Source of the DNA: Euwallacea fornicatus
Lineage: Eukaryota > Arthropoda > Insecta > Coleoptera > Curculionidae
DNA: 64,000 nucleotides
NCBI RefSeq assembly: GCF_040115645.1
Contig: NC_089562.1
Location: forward strand, 1,426,001 to 1,490,000
Reading direction: 5' to 3'
Program-made: the position numbers and the translations under genes
The notes under the pieces: model-generated
Database searches by the model: none
Seen by the model: the letters and a program-made list of their open reading frames with translations, nothing else
What the model was told of the DNA's origin: nothing
Shown here: positions 62,395 to 64,000 of the stretch, in pieces
How the letters are laid out: the number at the start of each line of letters is the position of its first letter
Numbering within the stretch: position 1 is the stretch's first letter

Positions 62395-62992
62395 TATTTT
62401 TCAAGTATAAATTTGGGAAAATTATTATATGTGGTAATTGTTTTTATTTGTGAGGTTATTGGCTGATGTTCATATCAGGTTTTTAATAAAAGCCCGGAAC
62501 AATATGGTCTCCAAAGTAGGCGTTAATTCCAAAAATGGCAAAATTTAATCGATTTATTTCAATGATCAAAAATACAAACCTAAAACTGCTTTTAATTTTA
62601 AGTAATAACAATTGAACTTTATAAAAATAAAGACTACAAAAACACTTTCTTTATATTCATTAAGAAATCGGAATCTCCGGAACAATAATTTAATAAACAT
62701 GCAACATCTACATCTAACCTTAAAACGTCACTGTCACTCTCATTACCTCACCAACTTTAATTCTTGCATAAATTTAGTCATTTTCAGTTTTCTGGACTTT
62801 GTTTTAAATGTACGAACCTCAATACATATCAAATTTATCCAAATTCAACAACTAGTAGCTTTATGAAGGTAATTACGCTTCGAATCTGGTCACTATTTGC
62901 CCCTAAGAGGACCTTTCCTTTGTAGATCTACTAATTTTCTTCTCCCTATTTAAAACTCCAATGCACCTTTAGTGAGGATTAATTACCTTAAA
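62395..62992. promoter_or_regulatory. Divergent intergenic region between mL52 and FIT2
   Basis: About 600 bp separates the two start codons, which point away from each other, so both promoters must lie here or one is shared. I see no clear TATA box or initiator. An 84-codon plus frame (62,612-62,866) has no recognisable domain and is probably incidental. Confidence 0.5.
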
Positions 62993-64000
62993 ATGGCCAG
63001 TAAACCTGCGAAAAGGAAGTCGATTCATGCTACAAAGTTGAATTTCCGACCCACAATGAGTGACGTTAATGTGGAATTTAAAGGAACAAAACCAACCTCA
63101 GAGCCTACCTCCATCAAAGAAATTTTTGTCCTTATGGTGCTGTATTTGTGCAAAAAGTCTTTGTTTTTTGACACGAACTTGAAAGTTGCCTTATACTTAG
63201 CCTGCTTATTTTTAGTTTCTTTAATTGCAGATGTGGCAACAATCCCTAGAATATACTTGTCTCGTTCAGATAACATATTCAACAAATACTTTGTTAAGTT
63301 TGCTTGGGGATGGAATTTGTTGCTGCTAGTGCCCTTTGTCATTTTCACTTCCTATATTTACTGCTGTGGGCAATTGAAGCGCATTCTGCAACACCACATG
63401 CCCCGGCTAGTAATAGCCACTCTTTCCTGGTATTTTTGGACAAATCTATTCAATTATATTGAAGCCTCCTTTGGCAGATGCCAGTTCAAGCAATTTTCTT
63501 CCAAAGAATCCTGTCTAAAGCAGGGTCACATTTGGAATGGATTTGACACTTCTGGCCATTCTTTTATCTTGATCTATGGTAGCTTAGTTCTCATTGAAGA
63601 AACACGATGCATGGTGAATTGGGATAGCATTAAAGAGTATTTAAGATTGGAGGATCACAATCGAGCTACCAGGGAAACTGAGCAAAGTACCAATCCCTTA
63701 AGATACTTATCTCAAGAAGAATTTAAGACTTTGCAGTTTAACTATGAGAAATACACACCATATATTCGAAGTCTTTTTATAATCATCACTTTATTTCAAG
63801 TCATGTGGGATGTTATGCTAATCTGTACTATGCTCTACTACCATGTAATGATTGAAAAGTTCTTAGGTGGTTCTATAGCAATACTTACATGGTTCTTTAC
63901 TTATCGAGTGTGGTATGTAAACCCAAATATCCTTCCTAAATTGCCTGGGGAGGGAGTTTTTAAGTATATTAAAAAAGTAGTAGAAAAACCAGTGATGGGG
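62993..64000 (+). CDS. Fitm2: Fat storage-inducing transmembrane protein (FIT2 family), 3' end outside window
   Basis: A multi-pass ER membrane protein, studied in animals as an acyl-CoA diphosphatase needed for lipid-droplet formation and ER homeostasis. The frame opens at an ATG in good context (AAAATGG) and stays open for 336 codons to the window edge, with no intron so far. Hydrophobic segments lie at about residues 43-58, 63-80, 103-122, 137-157, 189-203, 258-282 and 290-305. The family signature is clear: FDTSGHSFILIYGSLVLIEE carries the first catalytic His (His189), and MLYYHVMIEKFLGGSIAIL followed by TWFFTYRVWY carries the second (His284). The loop between them is longer than in human FIT2 and is charged (residues about 205-255), as I would expect in an insect protein. 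Neighbouring genes are not functionally related. Confidence 0.95.
   Translation, partial: MASKPAKRKSIHATKLNFRPTMSDVNVEFKGTKPTSEPTSIKEIFVLMVLYLCKKSLFFDTNLKVALYLACLFLVSLIADVATIPRIYLSRSDNIFNKYFVKFAWGWNLLLLVPFVIFTSYIYCCGQLKRILQHHMPRLVIATLSWYFWTNLFNYIEASFGRCQFKQFSSKESCLKQGHIWNGFDTSGHSFILIYGSLVLIEETRCMVNWDSIKEYLRLEDHNRATRETEQSTNPLRYLSQEEFKTLQFNYEKYTPYIRSLFIIITLFQVMWDVMLICTMLYYHVMIEKFLGGSIAILTWFFTYRVWYVNPNILPKLPGEGVFKYIKKVVEKPVMG

Noticed and set aside
1..64000. tRNA, rRNA and CRISPR-like arrays
   Set aside because: I looked for tRNA B-box words (GGTTCGAATCC type), rRNA blocks and regularly spaced short direct repeats with unique spacers, and found none that hold up.

Overview
The window reads as a piece of an animal chromosome, most likely from an insect and possibly a beetle. 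It is AT-rich, protein genes are sparse, introns are about 40-60 bp where genes are dense, and degraded transposons are scattered everywhere. The best taxonomic clues are an animal FIT2 (fat storage-inducing transmembrane) gene, a nuclear gene for mitochondrial ribosomal protein mL52, a secreted S1 serine protease, and long-TIR mariner-like elements whose transposases resemble those common in insects. The species cannot be named from the sequence alone.

Bases 1 to about 60,000 are a gene desert. I find no convincing complete host gene there, only one good isolated exon candidate (5,269-5,330, minus strand) and two weaker ones. The recognisable content is mobile-element debris: reverse-transcriptase relics near 0.8-1.3 kb, 16.0-16.5 kb, 17.4-18.2 kb and 19.1-20.1 kb; a foldback element at 5.66-6.36 kb; a possible pair of LTR-element fragments at 38.9-39.1 kb; an almost pristine mariner-like element at 41.12-43.17 kb; a deletion derivative of a related element at 47.2-48.2 kb; a Penelope-like endonuclease relic at 49.2-49.7 kb; and a gutted Tigger/pogo element inside a TA microsatellite at 50.58-52.50 kb. 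Diverged tandem repeats lie at 32.3-32.8, 34.1-34.5 and 54.1-54.8 kb. Between these lie stretches that are richer in G+C or in homeodomain-type core motifs and could be regulatory DNA, but this is inference.

The last 3.5 kb is compact and genic. A seven-exon S1 serine protease gene (plus, 60,554-61,912) meets the two-exon mL52 gene (minus, 62,394-61,934) tail to tail with 21 bp between the stop codons. mL52 is divergently arranged with the FIT2 gene (plus, 62,993 to beyond the window edge), with about 600 bp between the starts. The three are unrelated in function: extracellular proteolysis, mitochondrial translation, and ER lipid-droplet biology.

The observations most worth following are: (1) the mariner element has 382-bp terminal repeats with one mismatch by eye and an intact 355-codon transposase frame, yet the second catalytic Asp is Asn; (2) a GC-rich 20-mer in those repeats recurs exactly at 60,213, upstream of the gene cluster; (3) the serine protease needs a GC-AG intron and lacks a usable donor at another boundary, and has Glu at the specificity-pocket position.
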